NCBI RefSeq assembly: GCF_015674855.1
Contig: NZ_JADMLG010000010.1
Coordinates: 268,201 to 332,200, forward strand
Length of the DNA stretch: 64,000 nt
DNA from: Nocardia bovistercoris
GTDB taxonomy: Bacteria > Actinomycetota > Actinomycetes > Mycobacteriales > Mycobacteriaceae
Direction of reading: 5' to 3'
A program made the translations under genes and the position numbers. The notes beneath the pieces were generated by a model, which was not told where the DNA came from, made no database searches, and saw only the letters and a list, made by a program, of their open reading frames with translations. Shown here piece by piece: positions 9,001-16,229 of this stretch; within the stretch, counting starts at the first letter, position 1; each line of letters starts with the position of its first letter.

Positions 9001-11334
9001 GCCTCGGGGGCGGGCCACTACGCGAGTGATTCCGGCACAGGCGAATTCGGCGCGGACTTCTCCGGATGGAACTCGAGCTACACCGGAGCGCCGATCGACG
9101 CCGCGCAGATGCGCGAATGGCAGGCCGCGACGGTGGCCCGCATCCGGGCGCTGCGGCCGAACCGGGTTCTCGAGATCGGTGTGGGGTCCGGGCTGCTGCT
9201 GTCGCGGCTCGCCCCGGACTGTGCCGAGTACTGGGCCACCGATTTCTCGGCCACGTCGATCGAGATCCTCACCGCCCGCCTGCGCGAGCACGCACGGGAC
9301 TGGGTGCGGCGGGTCCGGTTGCGGGTGCAGCCCGCCGATGTGGTTGACGGTCTTCCCGGGAGCCGGTTCGACACCATCGTGCTGAACTCGGTGATCCAAT
9401 ACTTCCCGAATCCCGGCTACCTGCTCGACGTGATCGAGAACGCGATGCGCCTGCTCGCGCCGGGCGGCGCCCTGTTCCTCGGCGACGTGCGAAACTACGC
9501 GCTGCTGCGCGAATTCGCCACCGGAGTCCAGTCGGCCGAGGCCGCCGACACCGAGACCGTCGCGGTCGTGCGTGACCGCGTCCGCCGCGAGATCGCCGCG
9601 GAACAGGAACTGTTGGCGGCGCCGGAGTTCTTCGTCGCCGCCGCCGCACGGATCGACGCGATCGGCGGCGTCGACATCCAACTGAAATCCGGCGGGTTCG
9701 ACAACGAGCTGAGTCGGTACCGCTACGACATCGTCCTGCACAAGACGCCGACACCGGTGCACTCGCTCGCCGACCTGCCCGGCGTCGCGTGGAGCGAACT
9801 CGACGGCATCGACGGTCTGCGCGCCCGAGTCGCCACGCTCGACGGGCCGGGACTGCGCGTGACCGGGGTCCCGCACGCGGGCATCATGCCCGACCTCGCG
9901 CTCGCGCGGGCACTCCGGTCGGCCGACGCACGGTCCGACGTCGCCGCGGTGCGCAACGCGGTGCGGGTCGAGTCCGGCGTCTGGCCGCACGACTGCCTCG
10001 ACGCGGGCAGGCGAACGGGCTATCGAGTCGCGGTGACACCGTCGCCCACGCCGGGGCGGATGGACATCGTGTTGGCCGCCGTCGCCGACGGCGCCGCCTG
10101 CACCGACCTCTACCGGCCCGCCGCGACGATCGGCACGGCGGCCGATCACGTCAACGATCCGGGTGCGAGCCGCCGCACCGCCGAGATCCGCGAGTTCCTC
10201 GCCGGTCGGCTCCCCGAATTCATGGTGCCCGCCGCGATCGTGATCCTCGACGAGCTTCCGCTCACGGTGAACGGCAAACTCGACCGAAGGGCCCTGCCGA
10301 CACCGGAATTCGTCGGCGGCACGCACAGAGCGCCCCGAACCGATGTCGAGAAGACCTTGGTGGCACTGTATTCCGAAGTTCTGGGTACCGCGTCGGTCGG
10401 CATCGACGACGATTTCTTCCAGCTCGGCGGGCATTCCCTGCTGGCGACCAGATTGGTCGGCGCCATTCGCGCTCGGCTCGGTGTCGAGGTACCGGTGCGC
10501 ACGATCTTCCAGGCGCCGACCGTCGCGGAATTGGCGCCGCGGCTGTCGGATGACGCGGCGGCCGAAGGCGCGGATCCGTTCGCGCCCATCCTGCCGATCC
10601 GCGCGGGCGGATCCGGCGCGCCGCTGTGGTGTGTCCATCCGGGCGGCGGCCTCGGCTGGTGTTACCAGGGACTCGCCGACCACGTGATCGACCGCCCGGT
10701 CTTCGGCATCCAGGCGCGCGGCCTCGACGGCATGACCCCGGTGGCGGAGTCGATGGCCGAACTCGTCGCCGACTACGTCGACCGAATTCTCACCGCCCAG
10801 CCGACCGGCCCGTTCCACCTGCTCGGCTGGTCGTTCGGCGGTACCGCCGCGCACGCGATCGCCGTCGAATTGCAGAGCCGGGGCCACGATATCGCGCTGC
10901 TGGCACTCCTCGATTGCCTGCCCGCTGGATCGACGGCGCCCGAGGCCGAACCATCGGCGGCCGAGGTGAGCGCGGCCATGCGGGTGTGGGCGGCCACTCG
11001 CTACGGCGAGCTGGTCGAATCTGCCGAATACCGGCGGATCGCGCAGGCTGTCCTCGCGGTGATGCTGAACAACCGGCGAATGCTGCTCGACCACAGCTCA
11101 TCCCGGTATCGCGGTCGCGCGGTCGTCTTCCGAGCGGGACGCGCCGCGGACGGGTCCTCGGTGGCGCGACCACTGGCGCCACGGTGGGCAGACGCGATCG
11201 ACGGCGAGATCAGCGAGCACGTGGTCGACGCGACCCACGACGAGTTCGACCTGCCCGCGGCGATCGCCGAGGTAGGCACGATCCTGAACGCCGTCCTCGC
11301 GCTCGCGCCGACGCCACCGCGACTGCCGTCGTGA
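1..11334 (+). CDS. Nonribosomal peptide synthetase, 3' part (A-T-E / C-A-T / C-A-MT-T-TE); 5' end outside window
   Basis: Multimodular cytoplasmic enzyme that assembles a peptide on carrier domains; the frame is open from the first base, so the start lies upstream. Residues counted from nt 1. Module 1: A core YTSGSTGRPKG near 50, carrier Ser447, epimerisation domain (HHLVVDG 662-668, EGHGRE 807-812, NYLG 899-902). Module 2: C (WPLTPL 1025, HHVLLDG 1159), A (about 1625), carrier Ser2014. Module 3: C (HHIAGDG 2196), A (about 2681), an N-methyltransferase inserted near the A-domain end (LEIGVGSG about 3057), carrier Ser3479, then thioesterase with GWSFGG (Ser3611). Pocket residues read by eye: A1 DFWNVGMVHK, one change from the classical Thr code; A3 DAYFWGGTFK, Val-like; A2 DVWSLALVHK, not recognised. 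Inference: the chain ends D-Thr, X, N-methyl-Val, and TE releases it as acid or ring. The genes downstream look unrelated to peptide synthesis. Confidence 0.96.
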   Translation, partial: VDGVLRIDLDALGSPEPSGPAFEASDDASPIRDGERIAPLRSSNSAYVIYTSGSTGRPKGVVVTHRNAVELLTNAQEKFGFDDTDIWTLFHSYAFDFSVWELWGALAHGGTLVVVDYDLSRSPLEFRELVRRERVTVLNQTPSAFYRFIAADRAADRAGAGPLSLRYIVFGGEALHFAQLRAWYERHDDSAPRLVNMYGITETAVHATSLALDAATARAGSASVIGRGLPGLRVLVLDRRLRPAPVGVAGDLYVAGGQVSRGYLNRPGLTAERFVADPHGGPGERLYRTGDLARWTADGLVEYLGRDDFQVKVRGFRIELAEIEIAMLAAPGVARAAVAVRAGERLVGYAVPADGVTVRPDRVHAALRDRLPAHMVPAAIVVLDELPMTPSGKLDRKALPEPAFAVDGDARTARTEAERILAEVYAEVLGLRQVGVHDSFFALGGDSIMSIQLVSRAKTRGLVFAPRQVFEHRTVAALAAAATTGDDAVRRLPELPGGGVGVFPLTPIVRWMTERGGGFRRIHQSLTLELPLGIDRAALVATLSAVVDHHDMRRARLIHRDGATSIEVPPPGSVDVDMLVRHVPSAEHAPAGQVHDAPAGRGLDAPAGRGLDAPAGRALDVAAGRALDEAVDLLDPTLGSVLRFVWFDRGPDIGGRLLIVAHHLVVDGVSWRILVPDLMKAWSDRSAGRRPALAPVGTSMRRWAHALAECARRPDLAAESTRWLHELDGPDPLLGARPFDAAVDVAATVEHVEVVVPAEVTAALLTTVPGRFHGGVNDGLLAALALALTAWRARRGVAETSALVQLEGHGREEDLVEGADLSRTVGWFTTAFPVRLRLDGIDIDDAMAGGDALGAAVKAVKEQLLAVPGRGIGFGLLRYLADETRAALAERDRAQVSFNYLGRLGADEVSAGGGAWLPADDLGEVSASVDADMPANRVIDINAIVADQPVGPVLRGSFAYPTGVLSRSEVAELAELWVTVLSALSRHVRRPDAGGHTPADFGLVRVRQHDIDAWERRYGAIADVWPLTPLQSGLLFHAMLALTSVDVYAVQVVLDLSGRVHGARLRAAAQTVLDRYPNLRVAFGTDAEGDTVQIVLDGVTAPWRAVDLRAVAAEQRAARLAEVLRQDQRTGFDLTAAPLIRFVLCTLTDTTSKLVVSYHHVLLDGWSMPVVLRDLLVSYAAGADALPTPAPYRSYLGWLARQDRETSSRVWTDTLAGAEPTMLAPRQTHREITARVAEIDLALSVELTAGLSGLTGRLDVTTNTVMQLVWAILLSRMAGRDDVLFGATVSGRPPEVPGVETMVGLFINTIPVRIRCAAGESVAAALTRVQAEQAALFGHHHLGLADIARASGLGALFDTLIVFESYPVDRDAVAAAADTIDGLALGAVRSNDSPHYPLSLIVHPGDRLNIRFQYLPSAFDADTVRRIARWFERAVESVVADPRMRVQDVVILDPAESARSLPRWDGAVVPVDRHATVMSLFAAQVARTPGATAITDGVAALTYAELASRVNRSARRLIGLGVGPESLTAVALPRSIDLVVAVLAVLEAGGGYVPIDPGYPPERIERIVADAEPVCVIGSADLPVPATIPLVDPVTGDDGGIDDSGITDADRIAPPRPDGAAYVIYTSGSTGVPKGVVVSHAAVLNQVAWLSDRFAVSPEDAVLFKTPFTFDVSVWELLCPLIRGARLVVAADGGHRDPAYLVRVIEAHRVTMVSFVPSMLAAFVDGLAPGRCASLRAILAAGEELPVGAVVRARAALPGTRVHNLYGPTEYTVHATEAALDGEVGHVAPIGSPVWNTRAYVLDDRLRVVPVGVAGELYLAGVQVARGYHRQPVLTAGRFVADPFETGQRMYRTGDIARRRSTGQLEFLGRGDLQIKVRGSRVETGEIDAALTAHDEVGFAVTLGRADAGGVVSVVSYVVAAAGHTIDPTALRRSLAERLPAFMVPAAVTVLDALPLSQAGKVDRKALPEPVFASAPFRAPHTEPERRLAEIFAEVLGVGRVGLDDDFFDLGGHSLTATKLVGRIRAGFDAEIPIRAVFAHPTVAGLAAALARATARREALAPQSRPTRIPLSYAQSRLWFIHRYDGPSATYNIPLAVRVTGALDMVALTAAFGDVIARHESLRTIFGADDGVAYQRILPADSVDFDPPLVDVAPRELASAVAGATAHPFDLAHEIPLRATVFRCAPGEHVLSVVLHHIAGDGWSTTPLIRDLAIAYAARHAGDEPGWAPLPVQYADYTLWQRRILGEEDDPESLLSAQLNYWRGELADLPECVALPTDRSRPAVASNRGDRVPITIDATRYAAITELARTRRVTVSMVLQAALAVLLHKLGGGDDIAIGNPIAGRTDEAMTELVGFFVNTWVLRVDLSGDPTFDEVLAMVRDKALGAYEHQDAPFERLVELLNPQRSTAHHPIFQVSFAWQNTTPPALDVPDLRLTPLPVPTGTAKFDLFFELGEQVGADAGDAPAIIGSIEYATDLYDRATVETTAARFARLLELVTADATASIGRHDLVEHTERELVLRTWNATTTPLPNLSLPQLFTRQAELTPDAVAVVAVDAELSYRELNRRANRFARILHDAGVGTETIVAVCLPRSARLVVTVLAVLKAGAAYLPVDPNYPSERTGYLLADADPHLIVTDTAGATSLAPTSHPRIDLDALDYDDVLDHDPEIVVHPDQLAYVMYTSGSTGRPKGVMTTHRAVAALALDRCWRGGAHRRVSVHSSSAFDASTYELWVPLLSGGAAVVAAPGPVDLARLGATIAVGSVTGLFLTTSLFGLLADTAPEALARAEEVWVGGEEFPAAALGRVHAACPETRIVNGYGPTETTTFATRWSGPAADGRVPIGVPLDNVQVRVLDAALRPAPIGVGGELYIAGTHLARGYLRGPTTTADRFVADPFGEDGARMYRTGDLVRWTRAAALEYLGRADEQVKVRGFRIEPGEVEAALTAHPAVARAAVIARDDPAGAAKQLVGYAVLDPEAAMRRDRALEDELVGQWRQVYHDLASGAGHYASDSGTGEFGADFSGWNSSYTGAPIDAAQMREWQAATVARIRALRPNRVLEIGVGSGLLLSRLAPDCAEYWATDFSATSIEILTARLREHARDWVRRVRLRVQPADVVDGLPGSRFDTIVLNSVIQYFPNPGYLLDVIENAMRLLAPGGALFLGDVRNYALLREFATGVQSAEAADTETVAVVRDRVRREIAAEQELLAAPEFFVAAAARIDAIGGVDIQLKSGGFDNELSRYRYDIVLHKTPTPVHSLADLPGVAWSELDGIDGLRARVATLDGPGLRVTGVPHAGIMPDLALARALRSADARSDVAAVRNAVRVESGVWPHDCLDAGRRTGYRVAVTPSPTPGRMDIVLAAVADGAACTDLYRPAATIGTAADHVNDPGASRRTAEIREFLAGRLPEFMVPAAIVILDELPLTVNGKLDRRALPTPEFVGGTHRAPRTDVEKTLVALYSEVLGTASVGIDDDFFQLGGHSLLATRLVGAIRARLGVEVPVRTIFQAPTVAELAPRLSDDAAAEGADPFAPILPIRAGGSGAPLWCVHPGGGLGWCYQGLADHVIDRPVFGIQARGLDGMTPVAESMAELVADYVDRILTAQPTGPFHLLGWSFGGTAAHAIAVELQSRGHDIALLALLDCLPAGSTAPEAEPSAAEVSAAMRVWAATRYGELVESAEYRRIAQAVLAVMLNNRRMLLDHSSSRYRGRAVVFRAGRAADGSSVARPLAPRWADAIDGEISEHVVDATHDEFDLPAAIAEVGTILNAVLALAPTPPRLPS
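1764..1883 (+). repeat. Five in-frame 24-bp tandem units inside the NRPS epimerisation domain
   Basis: Units start at 1764, 1788, 1812, 1836 and 1860. Units 2 and 3 are identical, unit 4 differs by one base, and units 1 and 5 are diverged. Each encodes an 8-residue module of the DAPAGRGL type. The array lies between the first conserved part of the E domain and its HHxxxDG motif, in a loop-like stretch, and keeps the reading frame. Confidence 0.9.
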
Positions 11335-11410
11335 AGCAGGCACACGGCCACCTGCGGCTCGTGAGCAAACTTGGGATCGGTAGGTGGTGCGCGCGGCATC
11401 TACTTGTCCC

Positions 11411-11809
11411 ATGACATCTTCGCAATCTCCCGCCAACCGCCCGCAGTCCACCGGCCCGGACAAGAAGACCAGCGCGGTCCTGTCCTACGCACTGGGCTGG
11501 GTCACCGGAATCGTCTTCCTGTTCGTGGGCAAGCACGACCCCGATGTGAAATTCCATGCCTCGCAATCGATCGTCTTCTTCGGAGCGGTCTCGGCGCTGA
11601 ATATCGTCCTCAGTATCGTCGGCTCGCTGTTGGGCGCCCTCGGGATCGTCTTCAGCCTCGCGGGCCTCGCGCTCGGGGTCTTCGCGGTGGTCGTGTGGAT
11701 CATGGCGATGGTGGCGGCGAACAGCAGTAGCGGTGTTCGCGTCGAGCTTCCTCTGGTCGGGAAGTTCGTCGCCCCCTACGCCGATCGGCTGGCGGCCTCC
11801 GTCGGGTAG
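11411..11809 (+). CDS. Tic20-like / DUF4870 small membrane protein
   Basis: About 132 aa from the ATG at 11411; a longer frame from 11384 has no better start. A hydrophilic N-terminus of about 20 residues leads into the family-typical stretch with KTSAVLSYALGWVTGI, then FVGKHDPDVKFHASQS, then two more hydrophobic segments (about VSALNIVLSIVGSLLGALG and LALGVFAVVVWIMAMV). Proteins of this family are small polytopic membrane proteins of unknown function; similarity to Tic20 is structural only. It stands alone 76 bp after the NRPS and is followed by a strong hairpin, so it is probably monocistronic. Confidence 0.75.
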   Translation: MTSSQSPANRPQSTGPDKKTSAVLSYALGWVTGIVFLFVGKHDPDVKFHASQSIVFFGAVSALNIVLSIVGSLLGALGIVFSLAGLALGVFAVVVWIMAMVAANSSSGVRVELPLVGKFVAPYADRLAASVG

Positions 11810-11867
11810 CGGCGTATTCGATCTCTCCGGCGGCTTCCGACGGCGACCAGGTATGAAAGTCCGAAGA

Positions 11868-11898
11868 CCGGCGGCCCGAGATGATCTCGGGCCGCCGG
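11868..11898 (+). terminator. Perfect 15-bp inverted repeat, probable terminator
   Basis: Arms CCGGCGGCCCGAGAT (11868-11882) and its exact complement (11884-11898) flank a single G. It lies 58 bp after the Tic20-like gene and 158 bp before the MgtE gene, both rightward. There is no U-tract, as is common for actinobacterial hairpin terminators. Confidence 0.65.
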
Positions 11899-12056
11899 CG
11901 TCCGTCTGCATCGTCGGACGCGATGGCACCGCGGCCGGCTCGGCAATTCTCGAGCCGAACCCGGGCAACCCGGTTGTGGTCGTGAAATGACGGAAGTCTC
12001 TGATATCGAGGTCGTTCGGGTGTTGCGCGGCCGCGGGAGCACCGGGATACCTTTCG

Positions 12057-13037
12057 GTGGTGACAATTGCTGCCACCTCCGGTGAGCCTTCGACGACCGC
12101 GGGCGGACACGCGTGCACCGATGTGCCGGTTGCCGCACCCGGTGACACGGTCGGCGCCGTCCTGGCCCGTATGCGCGGGCGCCGGTTCGCCAGCGTCGCG
12201 GTGGTCGCGATCTGCGAGGGGCCGGAGCTGGCCGGGCTGCTCACGATCGAGAAGCTGCTCGCCGCCGAGGACGCGGCGACGATGGCGCAGATCATGGATC
12301 GCGATCCGCCGACGGTGGTCGGAGATCAAGATCAGGAGCGCGCGGTCTGGGCGGCGCTCGGCCACGACGAGCCCGGACTGGCCGTGATCGATGACCAGCG
12401 GCGGTGGATGGGGGTGATACCGCCGCAACGGCTGCTGTCGGTGCTGCTCGCCGAACACGACGAGGACGTCGCACGGCTGTCGGGTTATCTGAAGTCCACC
12501 GCCGGGGCGCGTTCGGCGAGTACGGAATCCGTCCGGCGCAGGTTGTGGCATCGGCTGCCGTGGCTGTTGGTCGGTCTGGCGGGTTCGATGCTGGCCGCGG
12601 GGGTGGTCGACGCGTTCCAGGCCCAGTTGGAACGGCAGGTCCTTGTCGCCTTCTTCATTCCCGGCATCGTCTACCTCGCCGACGCGGTCGGCACCCAGAC
12701 CGAGGCGCTGGTCATCCGCGGTCTGTCCGTCGGTGTCGGGATCAGGCGCATCGTGTGGCGCGAGTCGGTGACGGGTCTGCTCATCGGTGTCCTGATCGCC
12801 GCCGCGGCGTATCCGATCACGCTGGTGTTCTGGCACGACGCCGCGGTGTCGGCCGCCGTGTCGCTGTCGCTGCTCGCGGCGTGTTCGGTCGCGGCGGCGG
12901 TGGCGATGGCGTTGCCGTGGGCGTTCTCGAGACTGCGGGTCGATCCCGCGTTCGGTTCGGGTCCGCTGGCGACCGTGCTCCAGGATCTCATCTCGATCTT
13001 CATCTATCTGTGGGTGAGCACGGCGATCCTGGGGTGA
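12057..13037 (+). CDS. mgtE: MgtE-family magnesium/divalent cation transporter, short form
   Basis: 326 aa, starting at one of two adjacent GTG codons (12057 or 12060). Residues about 20-135 look like a CBS-domain pair (GLLTIEKLLAAEDAATMAQIMDR, then LAVIDDQRRWMGVIPPQRLL). From about 165 to the end there are five hydrophobic segments with the MgtE pore signatures: FFIPGIVYLADAVGTQTEAL, then RESVTGLLIGVL, and a final DLISIFIYLWVSTAIL. Classical MgtE is about 450 aa and has an extra N-terminal superhelical domain that is missing here. It sits between a terminator hairpin and a convergent stress-protein gene. Family assignment is firm; the gating behaviour of a form without the N domain cannot be read from sequence. 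Confidence 0.88.
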   Translation: MVTIAATSGEPSTTAGGHACTDVPVAAPGDTVGAVLARMRGRRFASVAVVAICEGPELAGLLTIEKLLAAEDAATMAQIMDRDPPTVVGDQDQERAVWAALGHDEPGLAVIDDQRRWMGVIPPQRLLSVLLAEHDEDVARLSGYLKSTAGARSASTESVRRRLWHRLPWLLVGLAGSMLAAGVVDAFQAQLERQVLVAFFIPGIVYLADAVGTQTEALVIRGLSVGVGIRRIVWRESVTGLLIGVLIAAAAYPITLVFWHDAAVSAAVSLSLLAACSVAAAVAMALPWAFSRLRVDPAFGSGPLATVLQDLISIFIYLWVSTAILG

Positions 13038-13061
13038 CGCGCACGAGCGCGGTGTCGGGAT

Positions 13062-13979
13062 TCAGTGCGGGTGGACGACCATGACGGGGCAATCGGCCCG
13101 TTGGACCAGGAAGAGGCTGGTCGAGCCGAGTACCAGTCCGGTGATGCCGCCGCGACCGCGACTCCCCACCACGAGCAGTTGCGCGGTCTTCGACCACTGC
13201 CGCAGGTGGCGGCGTGGATTCGACAGGTAGATCCGCCGGATCACCTCGACCTCGGGATATTTCTCCGGCCATCCGGCGAGGCTCTCCGCGACGACCCGAT
13301 GCCCGATCGAGGTGAAATCCGCGCCGCCGAACGTGTCGGGAAGTACCGCCGGGCAATCGAAACGCAGGTCGCTCCAACTGTGCACGGCGAGCAGCGGCAC
13401 TCGGCGCGCGTCCGCTTCGGCGAAGGCGACGGCCACCGCGTCCGCGCTCGCCTCGCCGCCGTCGACGCCGACCACCACCGGACCGTACGGCCGCGCCCGC
13501 GCGTCGGCTACCGCGTCGCGCACGACCACGATCGACCCTCGGCCGTGCGCGGTGACGGCGAACAGGACCGAACCGAGGTGACCGACGCCGCCGACACCGT
13601 TCGTCGCGCCGAGCACGACCATGTGCGCGGAGTCCGATGCGTCGGTGAGCAGCCGAACGGGATTCGCCTCCGACAGTTCGAGGTCGATCGCGAGATCGGG
13701 GGCAAGGGCGTTGGCGAGTCGGCGTGCGGCGGCGAGCGCTTGGACGCCACGCTCGCGGCGATGTTCGGTCGGCCCCTTGCCGATCACGTCGTAGGCGCCG
13801 AGTGCGGAGTGCACGGCGACCAGGTCGAGTCCGTGCACGAGACGCAACCGGCGACCGCGCCGCGCCGCGGTCTTCGCAGCCCAGCAGACGGCCGGATCCG
13901 AGGCGCCGTCGTCGGTCACCCCGACCACGATCGGCGCGGCAGCGCCGCGCCACCGGTCGTCGACATCCTTGTCTGCCAT
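13062..13979 (-). CDS. Tandem universal stress protein (two USP domains)
   Basis: 305 aa from ATG 13979. Two USP domains: about 15-155 (VVVGVTDDGASDPAVCWA, then VVLGATNGVGGVGHLGSVLFAVTAHGRGSI) and about 165-305 (VVVGVDGGEASADAVAVAF, then VVGSRGRGGITGLVLGSTS). The last stretch carries the G-x2-G-x9-G-S/T ATP-binding pattern, so at least the second domain should bind ATP. Two-domain USPs of this size are typical members of the mycobacterial/nocardial dormancy (DosR) regulon. A DosR-like box lies 57 bp upstream of the start, which supports induction under hypoxia or nitric oxide. It converges with mgtE, 24 bp apart. Confidence 0.9.
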   Translation of the reverse strand: MADKDVDDRWRGAAAPIVVGVTDDGASDPAVCWAAKTAARRGRRLRLVHGLDLVAVHSALGAYDVIGKGPTEHRRERGVQALAAARRLANALAPDLAIDLELSEANPVRLLTDASDSAHMVVLGATNGVGGVGHLGSVLFAVTAHGRGSIVVVRDAVADARARPYGPVVVGVDGGEASADAVAVAFAEADARRVPLLAVHSWSDLRFDCPAVLPDTFGGADFTSIGHRVVAESLAGWPEKYPEVEVIRRIYLSNPRRHLRQWSKTAQLLVVGSRGRGGITGLVLGSTSLFLVQRADCPVMVVHPH

Positions 13980-14035
13980 AAATTCGACGGTAGGCCCGTC
14001 GCCCGGCGCGCGATAGTGCCGAACAGGCCCCCATA

Positions 14036-14055
14036 ATTAGGGACTTCCGGCCAGG
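14036..14055. promoter_or_regulatory. DosR/DevR-like box
   Basis: ATTAGGGACTTCCGGCCAGG reads as a close relative of the mycobacterial DosR site (consensus TTSGGGACTWWAGTCCCSAA; natural boxes often have GGGACTTCNGGCCC). It sits between the leftward USP gene (57 bp from its ATG) and the rightward hibernation-factor gene (236 bp from its ATG). Both products are classic DosR-regulon types, so it could serve one or both. Found by eye; no score computed. Confidence 0.6.
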
Positions 14056-14291
14056 GGGCCGGTATTCCGATGCGGTTCGCGACCTCTTCGGATGCGCCTG
14101 CTTTCCCTGATCGAGGACTACGAACGTCCCGATATCACGGGACTCCGGTCCCTGGTCCACCGCGGCGAAGGGCTGATCGAATCGGGGTGGTCAGGTCACC
14201 GTGATCGTCTCCGCCGAGCGGGGGGAGGTGCCCTGGTGGCGCGGGTGTCGGCATCCGTGCGGCGAGATCGGCTCCGACGGAAGGAACGGGA

Positions 14292-15107
14292 ATGAGCGCA
14301 TCGAGGACGAAGGTCCGTGCGGGCGAGGTGACCGAATCGATCGAGGTCTCGCCGCTGCTACGAGTGTCGACCGGACACCATGTGTCGGCCTCGGCGGCGA
14401 CCTACGCGCGGTCGAAGCTCGGCCCCGCGCTCCGGCACGCGCACGAGCCGGTGCTCGGGGCGCGGGTGCGGATCGCGGGCCACGCCGATCCCGCGGTGGC
14501 CCGGCCGGTCGTCGCGCAGATCAATGTCGACGTCAACGGCCGCGCGGTGCGCGTTCAGGTCGCGGCGGCCACCACGGCGGAGGCCGTCGATCGGCTCGCC
14601 GACCGCTTGAAGACGCGCCTGGAACGGCTGGCGCGGCATCGCAACGGGTCGCGACACGGCAGGCACAACCACGAGTGGAACCACGGCGACCTGCCTCGCG
14701 TCCTCGACTCGGCCCAGGAACGCCGGATCATTCGCCGCAAGTCCTACGCGCTGGCCGGTGAGACCTGCGACGAGGCCGCTTTCGACATGGAGCTCATGGA
14801 TTACGGATTCCACCTGTTCACCGAGGCGGGCAGCGGCGCCGACAGCGTGCTCTACCGCACTGACGGCGCGGGATACCGTCTCGCGCAAGTGGATCCGCGG
14901 CCCGGCGCGATCACCACCGGCGCGCTGCCGATCTCGATGAGCCCGACGCCCGCCCCGAGCCTCGACATCGACGACGCCGTGGTCCGGCTCGAGGCCACCG
15001 GCATGCCCTTCGTGTTCTTCCACGATCGCGCCACCGGCCGAGGCACCGTCCTCTACCACCGCTACGACGGCGACTACGGCGTCATCACGCCCCCGACCCG
15101 ACCCTGA
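14292..15107 (+). CDS. Ribosome-hibernation / S30AE (HPF-like) protein, dormancy type
   Basis: 271 aa; ATG 14292 is preceded by AAGGAA with 5-nt spacing. The first 110 residues resemble the diverged N-terminal S30AE fold (VNGRAVRVQVAAATTAEAVDRLADRLKTRL). Two tandem S30AE C-terminal modules follow: about 148-205 (RRKSYALAGETCDEAAFDM, then GFHLFTEAGSGADSVLYR) and about 215-271 (DIDDAVVRLEATGMPFVFF, then GTVLYHRYDGDYGVI). Such proteins bind and silence 70S ribosomes in non-growing cells; the double C-module form resembles the Rv0079-type dormancy translation inhibitor. The nearby DosR-like box and divergent USP gene fit this role. Confidence 0.8.
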   Translation: MSASRTKVRAGEVTESIEVSPLLRVSTGHHVSASAATYARSKLGPALRHAHEPVLGARVRIAGHADPAVARPVVAQINVDVNGRAVRVQVAAATTAEAVDRLADRLKTRLERLARHRNGSRHGRHNHEWNHGDLPRVLDSAQERRIIRRKSYALAGETCDEAAFDMELMDYGFHLFTEAGSGADSVLYRTDGAGYRLAQVDPRPGAITTGALPISMSPTPAPSLDIDDAVVRLEATGMPFVFFHDRATGRGTVLYHRYDGDYGVITPPTRP

Positions 15108-15251
15108 GAAACCCGAGTGACGGGCGCATCCCGGCGAGTCGAGGACACCGTGGCGCCGGGAGCGCCCGCACCGGCCCGCACATGATCACGGTCAGCGGAC
15201 CGACGAGTATGCTGCCGGGCTGACACGTTCTCCCCAGTGGCAGGCAAACCC

Positions 15252-16148
15252 ATGCTCGGACATCACGATTCGCCGATTCCCACGAACAGCGCTCCCGCCG
15301 CGGCGAACGCGATCGACCGGATCGCGGTCCGCACCCGCGACCGCACGCTGCGGGGACGACAGGGCGAGATACCCGTCCGCGACTACGTCCCGGAAGCCGC
15401 CCGCGCGGACGCCGCGGCACTGCTGTGGCTGCACGGCGGCGGATTCGCCTGGGGCAACCTGGACACGGCCGAATCCCACATGGTCGCCACGCGGATCGCC
15501 GAATCCGGGCGCACGGTGCGCACGGTGGATTACCGGCTCGCGCCCCGCTTCCCCTGGAGCCGCCCCGGCGCGGTCAATCACTTTCCCGCCGGGCTCGACG
15601 ACGTGGTCGACGCCGCCCGCGACCTGGCCGAGCACGCCGAGCGGATCGTGCTCGGCGGCGCGAGCGCGGGCGCCTGCCTCGCCGTCACCGCCGCGCGACG
15701 CCTGATCGCGGTGTCGGGACTCGTCCTGTGCTACGGCATCTACCACGCCGAACTGCCGCCGCCATCGGCATCGGTCCGCGACAGCGTGCGCGGCCTCGCG
15801 GGCTATCGCCAACTGTCCCGCCCCGCCGTCCACCGGATGAACCTCAACTACGTCGGCCGACCCGACCTGCTCGACAGCGCCTTCCCCGGCGGCGGCGACC
15901 TCACCGGTCTACCGCCCACGCTGCTCCTCGACGCCGACCACGACACCCTGCGCGCCTCGGGGGAGACCTTCGCCACCGAACTCGAGACCGCGGGCGTCCC
16001 CGTGTCGCGCACGGTGGTGTCGAATTCCTGGCACGGATACTTGAATCGACACCAGCTCAACGGATTCCGCTTCGCACTCGACGCCATGACGACGTGGCTC
16101 GACGCGCGGGACGCGGCGTTCGGCATGCGGGACGCGCCGTCCCGGTGA
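15252..16148 (+). CDS. Alpha/beta hydrolase, hormone-sensitive-lipase (carboxylesterase) family
   Basis: 298 aa from ATG 15252, chosen over GTG 15237 because GGCAGG precedes it at suitable distance. The oxyanion-hole motif HGGG (in LLWLHGGGFAWG) lies near residue 60. The nucleophile elbow GGASAG is near 135, the acid in LLLDADHDTLR near 225, and the catalytic His in NSWHGYL near 258. This is the full HSL-type Ser-Asp-His triad. No signal peptide is seen, so it is cytosolic. The natural ester substrate cannot be told from sequence. It lies alone between the hibernation factor and a small membrane protein. Confidence 0.85.
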   Translation: MLGHHDSPIPTNSAPAAANAIDRIAVRTRDRTLRGRQGEIPVRDYVPEAARADAAALLWLHGGGFAWGNLDTAESHMVATRIAESGRTVRTVDYRLAPRFPWSRPGAVNHFPAGLDDVVDAARDLAEHAERIVLGGASAGACLAVTAARRLIAVSGLVLCYGIYHAELPPPSASVRDSVRGLAGYRQLSRPAVHRMNLNYVGRPDLLDSAFPGGGDLTGLPPTLLLDADHDTLRASGETFATELETAGVPVSRTVVSNSWHGYLNRHQLNGFRFALDAMTTWLDARDAAFGMRDAPSR

Positions 16149-16229
16149 ACCTGTCGGTGGCCGAGAAGTCCGGCAGGGTGGCGTGCTCTCCTCGACCGGG
16201 CGAAGGATCTCGTCGGTACGCTCGTCGGC

